Assembly (NCBI RefSeq): GCF_035555955.1
Contig: NZ_DATMGA010000018.1
Location: 13,123-77,122, forward strand
DNA: 64,000 nt
Source: Eoetvoesia sp035555955
Lineage (GTDB): Bacteria > Pseudomonadota > Gammaproteobacteria > Burkholderiales > Burkholderiaceae_B
Reading direction: 5' to 3'
Made by a program: the position numbers and the translations under genes. Positions 34,735-43,521 of the stretch are shown one piece after another. The first letter of the stretch is position 1. Each line of letters opens with the position of its first letter. A model generated the notes under the pieces. It worked only from the letters and a program-made list of their open reading frames with translations, was not told the DNA's origin and searched no databases.

Positions 34735-36669
34735 TCACTCGGTCCTGACCAGCTCTTCCAGTTGCTCCTGGAGTTCCAGCCATTGCTCTTCGAGCAGGCC
34801 GGCCTGCTTGCTCAGGTCGCCGTGCTCGGCCAGTGCCTGCAGCCGCTCCTGGCGGCGTTCGTCGGCGTAGAAGCCGGGGTCGGCGATCAGCGCATCCAGT
34901 TCCTTCAGGCGCGCCTGGGCCTTGTCCATATCGGACTCGACCTTCTTGAGCTTGCTTTCCAGCGGTTTGCGCAGACCCGCCAGGCGCTGGCGCTCCTCGG
35001 CTTCCTGGCGGCGCTGGGTTCTGCGGTCCACCGGGTTTTCCGCCGCATCAAGGGACGCTTCGCCGCGGGCCTGGGCCCTGGCATTGGCGCCGCGTGCCGC
35101 CAGCCAGTCGCGATAGTCTTCCAGGTCTCCATCGAATTCCATGACATGGCCGTCGGCCACGATCCAGAAATCGTCCACCGTGGTGCGCAGCAGATGGCGG
35201 TCGTGCGAGACCAGCAGGACGCTGCCCGGGAACTCGGCCAATGCCGTGGCCAGGGCTTCGCGGGTGTCCACGTCCAGATGGTTGCTGGGCTCGTCCAGCA
35301 GCAGCAGATTGGGTTTTTGCCAGACGATCAGCGACAGGGCCAGGCGGGCCTTTTCGCCGCCCGACATCGGGGCGACCGGGCCGTTGACCGTGTCTCCGCT
35401 GAAGCCGAATCCGCCCAGGTAGTTGCGCAGCTCCTGTTCGCGCGATTGCGGGGCCAGGCGGGCAAGATGCTGCAGCGGCGTCGACTCCGGATCCAGCATG
35501 TCCAGCTGTTGCTGGGCGAAGTAGCCGATTTCCAGGCCTTTGGAGGCCCGGCGTTCTCCGTCCAGCGGGGCCAGTTCGTTCGCGAGGGTCTTGATCAGCG
35601 TGCTTTTTCCCGCGCCATTGACACCCAGCACGCCGATGCGCGCGCCGCCCCGGACCATGAGCGTAACGTCCTTGAGAATAGGGCGGGCCGTGCCGTCGGC
35701 CAGCGTGTATCCGGTGCTTACCGTGTCCAGCACCAGCAGTGGGTCGGGCATGCTTTGCGGTTCGGGGATGCGAATGTCGATGCCGGCTTCGACCTGCAGG
35801 GGCGCCAGCGCTTCCATGCGGGCCAGGGCCTTGACCCGGCTTTGCGCCTGCTTGGCCTTGGTGGCCTTGGCCTTGAAACGGTCGATGAAGCTTTGCAGGC
35901 GGGCCGTTTCGCGGGTCTGCTTCTCCCAGGCCAGCCTGGTCTGGCGCAGGCGCTCGGCGCGCTGCATCAGAAAGTCCTGGTGGCCGCCGCGGTAGCGTAT
36001 CAGCTTGCCCTGGTCGAAGTGCAGGATGACCCTGGCGACGGCGTCGAGGAACTCGGTGTCGTGCGAAATGAGCAGCACGGTTCCCTCGTAGGCGCCCAGC
36101 CATCGCTCGAGCCAGAGCATGGCGTCAAGGTCCAGGTGGTTGGTGGGCTCGTCCAGCAGCAAGAGCTCGGAGGGGGCCATGAGGGCCCGCGCCAGCGCCA
36201 GACGCATCTGCCAGCCGCCCGAGAAGCTGCTGACCGGATTCATCCATTGGTCGGGGGCGAAGCCCAGGCCGGCCAGCAATTGCTCGGCGCGCGACGGCGC
36301 GCTCCAGGCATCGGCTTCCACCAGGGCTGCTTCGAGTTCCGCTATTCGGTGTCCATCGTGGCCAGGCGTGGCGGTGCGTTGCGCTTGCAGCGCGCGCAGA
36401 TGCGTGTCGCCGTCGATGACGAATTCGCGAGCGGCCAGCGTGTTGTCGCTGATTTCCTGTTCCACGCTGGCGATGCGCCACGAGGCAGGGATATCCAGCG
36501 TGCCGGCGTCGGCGTCGAGCCGGCCCTGCAACAGCGCAAAGAGGGTGGACTTGCCGGCTCCGTTCTTGCCTACTATCCCTACACGCTCGCCCGGGTTGAC
36601 GACGAAATCGGCTTCGTCGAGCAATACCTTGACGCCCCGGCGCAGCGTCAGACCTGTGGCGCGAATCAC
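34735..36669 (-). CDS. yheS: YheS-type ABC-F ATPase
   Basis: ABC-F protein, 644 residues, with two ATP-binding domains and no membrane part. First domain: Walker A GIVGKNGAGKSTL, signature FSGGWQMRLALA, Walker B LLLDEPTNHLDL. Then a linker with the KAKATKAKQAQSR stretch. Second domain: GVNGAGKSTLIKTL, MSGGEKARLALS, LLLDEPSNHLDV. A C-terminal coiled coil follows. The pattern fits E. coli YheS (637) better than EttA or Uup. ABC-F proteins act on the ribosome. The start is GTG at 36669, overlapping the prmB stop as GTGA. It converges on uvrD. Confidence 0.92.
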   Translation of the reverse strand: MIRATGLTLRRGVKVLLDEADFVVNPGERVGIVGKNGAGKSTLFALLQGRLDADAGTLDIPASWRIASVEQEISDNTLAAREFVIDGDTHLRALQAQRTATPGHDGHRIAELEAALVEADAWSAPSRAEQLLAGLGFAPDQWMNPVSSFSGGWQMRLALARALMAPSELLLLDEPTNHLDLDAMLWLERWLGAYEGTVLLISHDTEFLDAVARVILHFDQGKLIRYRGGHQDFLMQRAERLRQTRLAWEKQTRETARLQSFIDRFKAKATKAKQAQSRVKALARMEALAPLQVEAGIDIRIPEPQSMPDPLLVLDTVSTGYTLADGTARPILKDVTLMVRGGARIGVLGVNGAGKSTLIKTLANELAPLDGERRASKGLEIGYFAQQQLDMLDPESTPLQHLARLAPQSREQELRNYLGGFGFSGDTVNGPVAPMSGGEKARLALSLIVWQKPNLLLLDEPSNHLDVDTREALATALAEFPGSVLLVSHDRHLLRTTVDDFWIVADGHVMEFDGDLEDYRDWLAARGANARAQARGEASLDAAENPVDRRTQRRQEAEERQRLAGLRKPLESKLKKVESDMDKAQARLKELDALIADPGFYADERRQERLQALAEHGDLSKQAGLLEEQWLELQEQLEELVRTE

Positions 36670-37562
36670 GATGCCAGCTGCTCCCTCGTCAGCAGGAGGA
36701 TCTGGTCGTCGCTGTTTTCGGTGCTGAGCCAGACTGGTTCAAGGTCGGGAAAGGCCGCAAGAAAGTTTTCGTATTCGTTGCCGATTTCCAGTACCAGGAT
36801 GCCGTCGGGCGCCATGAAGTCGGGCGCGCTGTCCAGAATGCGCCGCACGAGGTCCATGCCGTCCTCGCCGCCGGCCAGGGCCAGGGTGGGCTCGTGGCGG
36901 TATTCCGCGGGAAGGGATTCCATGGAGTGGCTGTTGACGTACGGCGGGTTGCATACGATGAGATCGTACTCGCAGCTTGGCATCTGTTCGAACAGGTCGC
37001 TGCGATGCGTGGTGACGCGTCCGTCCAGCCCGAATTGTTCGATGTTCTCGTCGGCGACTTCCAGGGCGTTGTCCGAAATATCGACGGCATCGACCTGGGC
37101 ATTGGGATAGGCCAGAGCGGCCAGCACGGCCAGGCATCCCGAGCCCGTGCACAGGTCGAGAACGAACTCGATGCTGTCCGGGTCGCTGATCCACGGCGCC
37201 AGGTCGTCGGCCAGAAGCTCGGCGATGGGCGAGCGGGGCACGATGACCCGCGAGTCCACTGAGAAGCGGTGGCCTTGCAGCCAGGCCTCGCCCGTAAGGT
37301 AGGCGGCCGGGACGCGTTCGGTCAGGCGCCTTTCGACCAGGGTGAGAAAGCGCTCGCGCTCGTCGGCCAGCACGCGTGCGTCCAGGAAGGGATCCAGGGT
37401 GTCCAGGGGCAGGTGCAGGGTATGCAGCAGCAGGTAAACGGCTTCGTCCCAGGCGTTGTCGCTGCCATGCCCGAACGCCAGCTTGGCGGCGTTGAACTGG
37501 CTGACGGCGTAGCGCAGCAGGTCGCGCACGGTGAAGAGTTCGTTGAAGGCAGCGGGGTTCAT
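36666..37562 (-). CDS. prmB: 50S ribosomal protein L3 N5-glutamine methyltransferase
   Basis: Methylates a glutamine of ribosomal protein L3. The 298-residue protein has an N-terminal helical domain (FNELFTVRDLLRYAV) and a class I methyltransferase domain with VLDLCTGSGCLAVLAAL and the NPPYV motif that defines glutamine methyltransferases. IVPRSPIAELL matches PrmB, where PrmC would have a different sequence. It begins 1 base after the dapE stop and overlaps yheS, so it belongs to the dapC/D/E block. Confidence 0.94.
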   Translation of the reverse strand: MNPAAFNELFTVRDLLRYAVSQFNAAKLAFGHGSDNAWDEAVYLLLHTLHLPLDTLDPFLDARVLADERERFLTLVERRLTERVPAAYLTGEAWLQGHRFSVDSRVIVPRSPIAELLADDLAPWISDPDSIEFVLDLCTGSGCLAVLAALAYPNAQVDAVDISDNALEVADENIEQFGLDGRVTTHRSDLFEQMPSCEYDLIVCNPPYVNSHSMESLPAEYRHEPTLALAGGEDGMDLVRRILDSAPDFMAPDGILVLEIGNEYENFLAAFPDLEPVWLSTENSDDQILLLTREQLAS

Positions 37563-37563
37563 G

Positions 37564-38706
37564 TCAGCTCCGGTCCAGCAGCAGGTTTTCCAGCGTGCGG
37601 CGGTAGATGTTCTTCAAGGGCTCGATCGAGTCGACCCGGATATGTTCGTCGATCTGGTGGATGCTGGCGTTGATAGGGCCAAACTCGACGACCTGAGGGC
37701 ATATCTTGGCGATGAAGCGCCCGTCGGACGTACCGCCCGTGGTGGAGAGTTCGGCGGCGACACCGGTTTCCTCCCGGATGGCGCTGCTGATCGCGGCGCT
37801 CAGTTCGCCCTTGGGCGTCAGGAAGGGCTCGCCGCCCAGGACCCAGTCTATATCGAACTCCAGCCCATGGCTGTGCAGAATGTCCGTGACGCGTTTCCTC
37901 AGGCCATCGGGGGTGCTTTCGGTGGAGAAGCGGAAGTTGAAATCGAGCACGGCCTCGCCGGGCACCACGTTGGTGGCCCCGGTGCCGGCATGCAGATTGG
38001 ACACCTGGAAGGTTGTGGCGGGAAAGTATTCGTTGCCGTTGTCCCATACCGTGCCGGCCAGTTCGGCCAGCGCGGGCGCCAGAAGATGGATGGGATTGCG
38101 CGCCAGGTGTGGGTAGGCCACGTGGCCTTGCTTGCCTTTGATCGTGAGCTTGCCCGACAGCGAGCCGCGGCGGCCGTTCTTTACCGTGTCGCCCAATTGC
38201 TCGACTGAAGTCGGCTCGCCCACGATGCAGTAGTCCAGTTTGTCGCCGCGCGCCTCGAGCGCGTTGCAGACCTTGACCGTGCCGTTGATGGAAGGGCCTT
38301 CTTCGTCGGAGGTGATGAGCATGCCGATGGAACCCTTGTGATCCGGGTGGGCGGCCACGAACTCTTCCACGGCGACGACGAAGGCGGCGATCGAGCTTTT
38401 CATGTCCGCCGCCCCGCGTCCGTACAGAAGGCCGTCGCGCACGACCGGCTGGAACGGGTCGCTGGCCCATTTTTCCAGCGGGCCGGTCGGCACGACGTCG
38501 GTGTGGCCGGCAAAGACCAGCAAGGGCGCCGCCTGGCCGCGGCGCGCCCAGAAATTGGTGACATCGTCGAAGACCATGGTTTCGCACGCGAATCCGGCCG
38601 GGCCCAGGCGCGCGGCCAGGACCTGCTGGCAGCCGGCGTCGGCGGGGGTGACCGAAGGGCGGGCGATGAGATCCTGCGTCAGCAGCAGGGCGGCGGAATC
38701 GGGCAT
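37564..38706 (-). CDS. dapE: Succinyl-diaminopimelate desuccinylase
   Basis: Removes succinate from N-succinyl-LL-diaminopimelate, next-to-last step before meso-DAP for peptidoglycan and lysine. The 380-residue M20-family metalloenzyme shows the zinc-ligand motifs: FAGHTDVVPTGP (His), YGRGAADMKSS (Asp), TSDEEGPS (Glu-Glu), then the Glu of CIVGEPTS and the His near the C-terminus (EFGPINASIHQIDE). The ATG at 38706 overlaps the dapD stop by 1 base (TGATG). Confidence 0.97.
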   Translation of the reverse strand: MPDSAALLLTQDLIARPSVTPADAGCQQVLAARLGPAGFACETMVFDDVTNFWARRGQAAPLLVFAGHTDVVPTGPLEKWASDPFQPVVRDGLLYGRGAADMKSSIAAFVVAVEEFVAAHPDHKGSIGMLITSDEEGPSINGTVKVCNALEARGDKLDYCIVGEPTSVEQLGDTVKNGRRGSLSGKLTIKGKQGHVAYPHLARNPIHLLAPALAELAGTVWDNGNEYFPATTFQVSNLHAGTGATNVVPGEAVLDFNFRFSTESTPDGLRKRVTDILHSHGLEFDIDWVLGGEPFLTPKGELSAAISSAIREETGVAAELSTTGGTSDGRFIAKICPQVVEFGPINASIHQIDEHIRVDSIEPLKNIYRRTLENLLLDRS

Positions 38707-39530
38707 CAGGTCCTCAGCAGATCGTTGACGCTGGTTTTTGCGCGGGTTTGCGCGTCGACGCGCTTGACGATGACCGCGCATGCCAGGCTGTGGGAGCCGT
38801 CGCTGGAAGGCAGCGAGCCGGGCACCACCACCGAGCCGGAGGGTACGCGGCCGTAGGTGATTTCGCCGGTGCTGCGGTCGTAGATCTTGGTACTTTGCGA
38901 AATGAACACGCCCATGGCCAGCACCGAGTTTTCTTCGACGATGACGCCTTCGACGACTTCCGAGCGCGCGCCGATGAAGCAGTTGTCCTCGATGATGGTG
39001 GGATTGGCCTGCAGGGGTTCGAGCACGCCGCCGATGCCTACGCCGCCCGAAAGGTGGACGTTCTTGCCGATTTGGGCGCACGACCCCACCGTGGCCCAGG
39101 TGTCGACCATGGTGCCTTCATCGACATAGGCGCCGACGTTGACGTACGAAGGCATGAGCACCACGTTTTTGCCGATGAACGAGCCTTTGCGCGCCACGGC
39201 GGGCGGTACCACGCGAAAGCCCGCGCCGGCGAAGTCCTGGGCCGAGTAGTCGCTGAACTTGAGCGGCACCTTGTCGTAGAACTGCATGGGCGCCTGGCCC
39301 ATGACCTGGTTGTTCTCGAGCCGGAACGACAGCAGCACCGCCTTTTTCACCCACTGATGCACGACCCAGTTTCCGTCGGTTTTTTGCGCGACGCGCAGGG
39401 TGCCGGCGTCGAGCGCGGCCAGGGTTTCCTGGACGGCTTCGCGCACGGCGGCGTCGGCGTTGCCGGGCGCCAGGTTGGCACGGTTTTCCCAGGCTTGTTC
39501 AATAGTGGCTTGAAGATGATTGAGTGTCAT
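38706..39530 (-). CDS. dapD: Tetrahydrodipicolinate N-succinyltransferase
   Basis: Transfers succinyl from succinyl-CoA to tetrahydrodipicolinate, first step of the succinylase branch. The 274-residue protein has the helical N-terminus, then a left-handed beta-helix of hexapeptide repeats (around VLMPSYVNVGAYVDEG, GTMVDTWATVGSCAQIG, CFIGARSEVVEGVIVEE), and a typical C-terminus with RVPSGSVVVPGSLPS. Length equals the E. coli enzyme. It precedes dapE with overlapping stop and start. Confidence 0.97.
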   Translation of the reverse strand: MTLNHLQATIEQAWENRANLAPGNADAAVREAVQETLAALDAGTLRVAQKTDGNWVVHQWVKKAVLLSFRLENNQVMGQAPMQFYDKVPLKFSDYSAQDFAGAGFRVVPPAVARKGSFIGKNVVLMPSYVNVGAYVDEGTMVDTWATVGSCAQIGKNVHLSGGVGIGGVLEPLQANPTIIEDNCFIGARSEVVEGVIVEENSVLAMGVFISQSTKIYDRSTGEITYGRVPSGSVVVPGSLPSSDGSHSLACAVIVKRVDAQTRAKTSVNDLLRT

Positions 39531-39601
39531 GGCTGTTATAAGTGTTCAGGATTGAAAAAATGGAAATGGATGGCGGCTGCGGCATCGTTCGCCGGCGGTT
39601 G

Positions 39602-40795
39602 TCAGTGCTGCGATACAAAGTTTACGATGCGCTGCGCCGCCTCGATGCATTGCTCTTTGGGGGCCACCAGCGCGATGCGGATGCGGTTGGCGCCCGGATT
39701 CACGCCATGGGCGGGCCGCGCCAGGAAACTTCCCGGCAGCACGGTGACGGCGGCCTTCGAGTATAGGCCACGCGCGAAATCGACGTCCGAATACGGGGTG
39801 CCGGCCCACAGGTAGAAGCTGGCATCCGGCCAGCGCACATCAAGGACCGGGCTCAGCAGCGGCACGACCGCCTCGAATTTTTCGCGGTATATACGGCGAT
39901 TCTCCACCACGTGGGCTTCGTCGTTCCAGGCGGCGATGCTGGCTTGCGAGACCACCGGGCTGATGGCGCCGCCCTGGTAGGTGCGATACAGCAGGAACTG
40001 CTTGATCAGGCTGGCGTCGCCCGCCACGAAACCCGAGCGCATGCCCGGCACGTTCGAGCGCTTGGACAGGCTGGAGAAGCACATCAGGTTGCTGTAGGTG
40101 GTGCGGCCAAGCAGGGCGGCCGCCTGCATGCCTCCCAGGGGTTTGTTGAATTCGTCGAAGTAGATTTCCGAATAGCATTCGTCCGAGGCAATGACGAAAC
40201 CGTATTGGTCGGAAAGCTCGAACAAGGTGCGCCATTCGTCCAGGGACATCACATTGCCGGCCGGGTTGCCCGGCGAGCAGACGAAGACCAGGCGGGTCTT
40301 GTTCCAGACTTCGCCGGGTACGGAGGCCCAGTCGTAGCCGAAATTCAGTTCCGGCTGCGAATTGATGAACCAGGGCTGGGCCCCGGCAAGCAGCGCGGCG
40401 CCTTCGTAGATCTGGTAGAAGGGGTTGGGGCTGACCACCAGGGATCCGGCGTCGGGGTTGATGACGGTCTGGGCGAAGGCGAACAATGCCTCGCGCGAGC
40501 CCAATGCCGGGAGTATCTGCGTTTCGGGGTCCGGCCGGGCGATGCCGTAGCGGCGCGCCAGCCAGTCGGCAATAGTATTGCGCAGGGGGGCGTCGCCGCG
40601 CGTGGGCGGATAGACCGACAGGCCGGCCATGGCATCCTGCATGGCGCGGACTATGAGCGGAGACGTGGCGTGCTTGGGCTCGCCTATCGAAAGATTGATG
40701 GGGGCCAGATTTGCCGGCGGCGCATCGGCCTGCGACAGCAGTTGCCTGAGTTTTTCGAAGGGATAGGGGTGTAGAGCGCCAAGTCTTGGGTTCAT
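39602..40795 (-). CDS. dapC: Succinyldiaminopimelate aminotransferase
   Basis: PLP-dependent class I aminotransferase, 397 residues. It begins NPRLGALHPYPFEKLRQLL and has NLSIGEPKH, the YPPTRGD turn, SPGNPAGNVMS, ASDECYSEIYFDE (PLP-binding Asp and Tyr) and FSSLSKRSNVPGMRSGF with the Schiff-base lysine. This pattern is that of proteobacterial DapC rather than aspartate aminotransferases, and its place upstream of dapD-dapE completes the succinylase branch. It has its own ATG at 40795 and faces the tRNA gene. Confidence 0.93.
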   Translation of the reverse strand: MNPRLGALHPYPFEKLRQLLSQADAPPANLAPINLSIGEPKHATSPLIVRAMQDAMAGLSVYPPTRGDAPLRNTIADWLARRYGIARPDPETQILPALGSREALFAFAQTVINPDAGSLVVSPNPFYQIYEGAALLAGAQPWFINSQPELNFGYDWASVPGEVWNKTRLVFVCSPGNPAGNVMSLDEWRTLFELSDQYGFVIASDECYSEIYFDEFNKPLGGMQAAALLGRTTYSNLMCFSSLSKRSNVPGMRSGFVAGDASLIKQFLLYRTYQGGAISPVVSQASIAAWNDEAHVVENRRIYREKFEAVVPLLSPVLDVRWPDASFYLWAGTPYSDVDFARGLYSKAAVTVLPGSFLARPAHGVNPGANRIRIALVAPKEQCIEAAQRIVNFVSQH

Positions 40796-40902
40796 GCGGG
40801 CCAGCCTGAAAGTTAACCGCCAATTTTAACAAGCTTATGGCGTTGGTCTGTATTGTCGGATAAAAAAAATATTGCTAAACTAACCGGCTTTCCTTGAAAC
40901 AT

Positions 40903-40987
40903 GCGAACGTGGCGGAATTGGTAGACGCACCAGATTTAGGTTCTGGCGCCGAGAGGTGTGAGAGTTCGAGTCTCTCCGTTCGCACCA
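40903..40987 (+). tRNA. tRNA-Leu, anticodon TAG, CCA encoded
   Basis: 85 bases that fold as a class II tRNA: acceptor stem GCGAACG / CGTTCGC, D-arm with GGAATTGGTAGACGC, anticodon stem CCAGA/TCTGG enclosing loop TTTAGGT (anticodon TAG), a variable arm around GCGCCGAGAGGTGTG, T-arm GAGAGTTCGAGTCTCTC, then A-CCA. It reads CUA and possibly other CUN leucine codons. It stands alone between dapC (divergent) and tig. Confidence 0.97.
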
Positions 40988-41437
40988 TGTAAGGCAAGGC
41001 AAAAGCTATAAAGGCAAAAGCCGCGAGGCAAGGGCAAGGTTCGATAACCACAGCCCTTGCAAGCCAAGAAGCCATAGACCCGGTGATGAAGCTGTTGAGA
41101 GGTAAGACTCCAATAATAAGCAACCATCTGCACACTTTTTACACAGGGATTTACACATGGCCGGTATTCGGCCGGCTGCGAAGGGAAATGCCGTCGGGAG
41201 TCCGTCCGCTTCGTCTCTCGATTGTCGGGCCGGCCAACCCCGGCATGGTCTTCGGTTGTCCGGCGCGTCGGCCATTCCTGCGGTCTGTGCGGCCATGGAA
41301 CCGCCACGCAAAACATGCCTGACGCGCGTATGCGTACAATAAGGCCATCTTGCCGCGCTGGCTCGGTCTCCGGGCGCAGTTTCCGGTAAAATATTCTGTT
41401 CGTCATTTTTATTACTCTTTTTTTATATAGGTCCCTA
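40988..41437. other. Intergenic region between tRNA-Leu and tig
   Basis: 450 bases with no credible gene. Just after the tRNA there is a short purine-rich repetitive stretch with several copies of AAGGCAA or GGCAAAAGC (about 40991-41040). The last 60 bases before tig are AT-rich and include TAAAAT (about 41389), a plausible -10 element. No integrase or tRNA 3'-end duplication was seen, so there is no sign of an island here. Confidence 0.6.
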
Positions 41438-42748
41438 ATGCAGCCCGTGGTTGAAACTCTGTCCGGCCTGGAGCGCCGTGTTGATCTGGTCGTTTCGGTG
41501 GCCGACATCGAAAAGGAAGTCCAGTCGCAACTCAAGCGCGTCGCACGTACGGCAAAAATCCAAGGCTTTCGCCCAGGGAAAGCTCCGCTGGCGTTGATTG
41601 AACGCACGCAAGGCCCCGGCATCCGCTACGACGTGATCAATTCCGAAGTAGGCCGTGCGCTCGACCAGATCATCGAAGAAAACAAACTGCGCATTGCCGG
41701 CGCTCCCAGCCTCGAACCCAAGACCGAAGGCGTCGACGAAGGCGCAATGGCCTTTTCCGCCACGTTCGAGGTGTATCCCGAGGTCCAGGTTCCCGACTTG
41801 TCCGCCCTGGAAGTCAAGCGGGTCGACACCGAAGTCGGCGAGGCCGAAGTCCAGAAGACCATCGACATCCTGCGCAAGCAGCGCGCCACCTACGAAGCCC
41901 GCGAAGGCCGTGCGGCCCAGGACGACGACCGTGTCACGCTCGATTTCGTCGGCACCATCGATGGCGTGGAATTCGATGGCGGCAAGGCTGAAGGCTTCGC
42001 CTTCGTCCTGGGCCAGGGCCGCATGCTCCCCGAGTTCGAAACCGCCGTGCGCGGCCTGAAGGCCGGCGAAAGCAAGACTTTCCCGCTTGAGTTCCCCGAA
42101 AACTACGGCGGCAAGGAAGTGGCCGGCAAGAAGGCCGAATTCGCCATCACCGTCAAGGAAGTGTCCGAGCCCATCCTGCCCGAGGTCGACGAAGCGTTTG
42201 CCAAGGAACTCGGCCAGGCCGAAGGCAATGTCGAGAAGCTGCTCGAAGACGTCCGTTCCAATATCGAGCGCGAAGCCAAGGCCCGCGCCCTGGCCCGCAC
42301 CAAGACCAGCGTCATGGACGCTCTGGCGGCCGCCTGCACGTTCGACGTGCCCAAGGCCCTGGTCGAAAGCGACACGCAAAACCGCGTTGCCGCCGCCCGC
42401 GAAGAGCTCAAGCAGCGTGGCATGCCCAATGCCGACACCATGCCCATTCCGCCCGAAGCCTTCAGCGCCGAATCCGAGCGCCGTGTGCGCCTGGGCCTGC
42501 TGGTGTCCGAACTGGTCAACAGCGCCGACCTCAAGGCCAAGCCCGAACAGGTGCGCGCGCGCATCGAAGATCTGGCGCAAAACTACGAGCAGCCGGCCCA
42601 GGTTGTGGCCTATTATCTTTCCGATCGTCAACGCCGCTCCGAAATCGAAGCCATCGTCCTGGAAGAAAACGTCGTCAATCACGTTCTGTCCAAGGCCAAG
42701 GTCAACGACGAAAAAGTAGCGTTTGAAGAACTTATGGGGACTGCATAA
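41438..42748 (+). CDS. tig: Trigger factor, ribosome-associated chaperone and prolyl isomerase
   Basis: Binds nascent chains at the ribosome exit. The 436-residue protein has the N-terminal ribosome-docking domain with the loop signature (GFRPGKAPL at about 45-53), the FKBP-like PPIase domain (DDRVTLDFVGTIDGVEFDGG to GGKEVAGKKAEFAITV, read in parts) and the helical C-terminal domain. It begins the tig-clpP-clpX-lon cluster; clpP starts immediately after its stop codon, with no spacer. Confidence 0.98.
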   Translation: MQPVVETLSGLERRVDLVVSVADIEKEVQSQLKRVARTAKIQGFRPGKAPLALIERTQGPGIRYDVINSEVGRALDQIIEENKLRIAGAPSLEPKTEGVDEGAMAFSATFEVYPEVQVPDLSALEVKRVDTEVGEAEVQKTIDILRKQRATYEAREGRAAQDDDRVTLDFVGTIDGVEFDGGKAEGFAFVLGQGRMLPEFETAVRGLKAGESKTFPLEFPENYGGKEVAGKKAEFAITVKEVSEPILPEVDEAFAKELGQAEGNVEKLLEDVRSNIEREAKARALARTKTSVMDALAAACTFDVPKALVESDTQNRVAAAREELKQRGMPNADTMPIPPEAFSAESERRVRLGLLVSELVNSADLKAKPEQVRARIEDLAQNYEQPAQVVAYYLSDRQRRSEIEAIVLEENVVNHVLSKAKVNDEKVAFEELMGTA

Positions 42749-43411
42749 ATGCAGCGATTCACGGATTTTTATGCTTCGATGTATGGCGGCGACTCGGTAA
42801 CGCCAACCAGCCTGGGCTATGTGCCCATCGTGGTCGAGCAGTCGGGTCGCGGTGAACGTTCTTACGACATCTACTCGCGCCTGTTGCGCGAACGGGTCAT
42901 TTTCTTTGTCGGACCGGTCAACGACCAGTCGGCCAATCTGGTCGTGGCGCAATTGCTGTTCCTCGAATCGGAAAATCCGGACAAAGACATTTCGCTGTAC
43001 ATCAACTCGCCGGGCGGCTCGGTCTATGCGGGCCTGGCCATCTACGACACCATGCAATTCGTCAAGCCCGACGTATCCACGCTGTGCACGGGCATTGCCG
43101 CCAGCATGGGCGCGTTCTTGTTGTCGGCGGGCGCCAAAGGCAAGCGCTATACACTGCCCAATTCGCGCATCATGATCCATCAGCCGTCCGGCGGTGCGCA
43201 GGGCCAGGCTTCCGACATCCAGATCCAGGCCCGCGAAATCCTCGACCTGCGCGAGCGCCTCAACGGCATCCTGGCCAGCAACACCGGCCAACCCATCGAG
43301 CGCATCGCTCTCGACACCGAGCGCGACAATTTCATGTCGGCGCAAGATGCGGTATCGTATGGTTTGGTAGACAAGGTTCTGGTTTCCCGCGCCGCTGAAA
43401 CACCGGCGTAA
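42749..43411 (+). CDS. clpP: ClpP, proteolytic subunit of ClpXP/ClpAP
   Basis: Serine peptidase that forms the double-ring chamber. The 220-residue protein has the catalytic Ser in GIAASMGAFLL, His in RIMIHQPSGG and Asp in ALDTERDNF, and the oxyanion segment SPGGSV. Its N-terminal extension before YVPIVVEQSGRGERSYDIYSR would be removed or form the axial loops. The ATG directly abuts the tig stop, so the pair is cotranscribed. Its partners are clpX downstream and clpA/clpS near 11 kb. Confidence 0.98.
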   Translation: MQRFTDFYASMYGGDSVTPTSLGYVPIVVEQSGRGERSYDIYSRLLRERVIFFVGPVNDQSANLVVAQLLFLESENPDKDISLYINSPGGSVYAGLAIYDTMQFVKPDVSTLCTGIAASMGAFLLSAGAKGKRYTLPNSRIMIHQPSGGAQGQASDIQIQAREILDLRERLNGILASNTGQPIERIALDTERDNFMSAQDAVSYGLVDKVLVSRAAETPA

Positions 43412-43521
43412 GACGCCGGCAGGTTGGCGCAGCGCCTGCCTCTAGCGTGCGCCTTTCCTTTATTACTTGGCGGGCCGGCTCCCATGGGCCGTCCTGTTTT
43501 ACGGAATCATCGAAGAGTTTT

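Noticed and set aside
34762..37110. Long plus-strand open frame opposite yheS and prmB (782 codons)
   Set aside because: Antisense shadow of two clear genes; the translation is Gln/Arg/Ala-rich without recognisable domains.
40988..41437. Integrated island at the tRNA-Leu 3' end
   Set aside because: No integrase, no repeat of the tRNA 3' end and no foreign genes; tig follows as in the core genome.
40875..41622. Minus-strand open frames running through the tRNA-Leu gene
   Set aside because: They contain translated tRNA sequence (GETRTLTPLGART and ERLELSHLSAPEPKSGA), a well-known source of false hypothetical proteins.
41435..43345. Long minus-strand open frame opposite tig and clpP (636 codons)
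   Set aside because: Antisense shadow; the plus-strand genes are certain.
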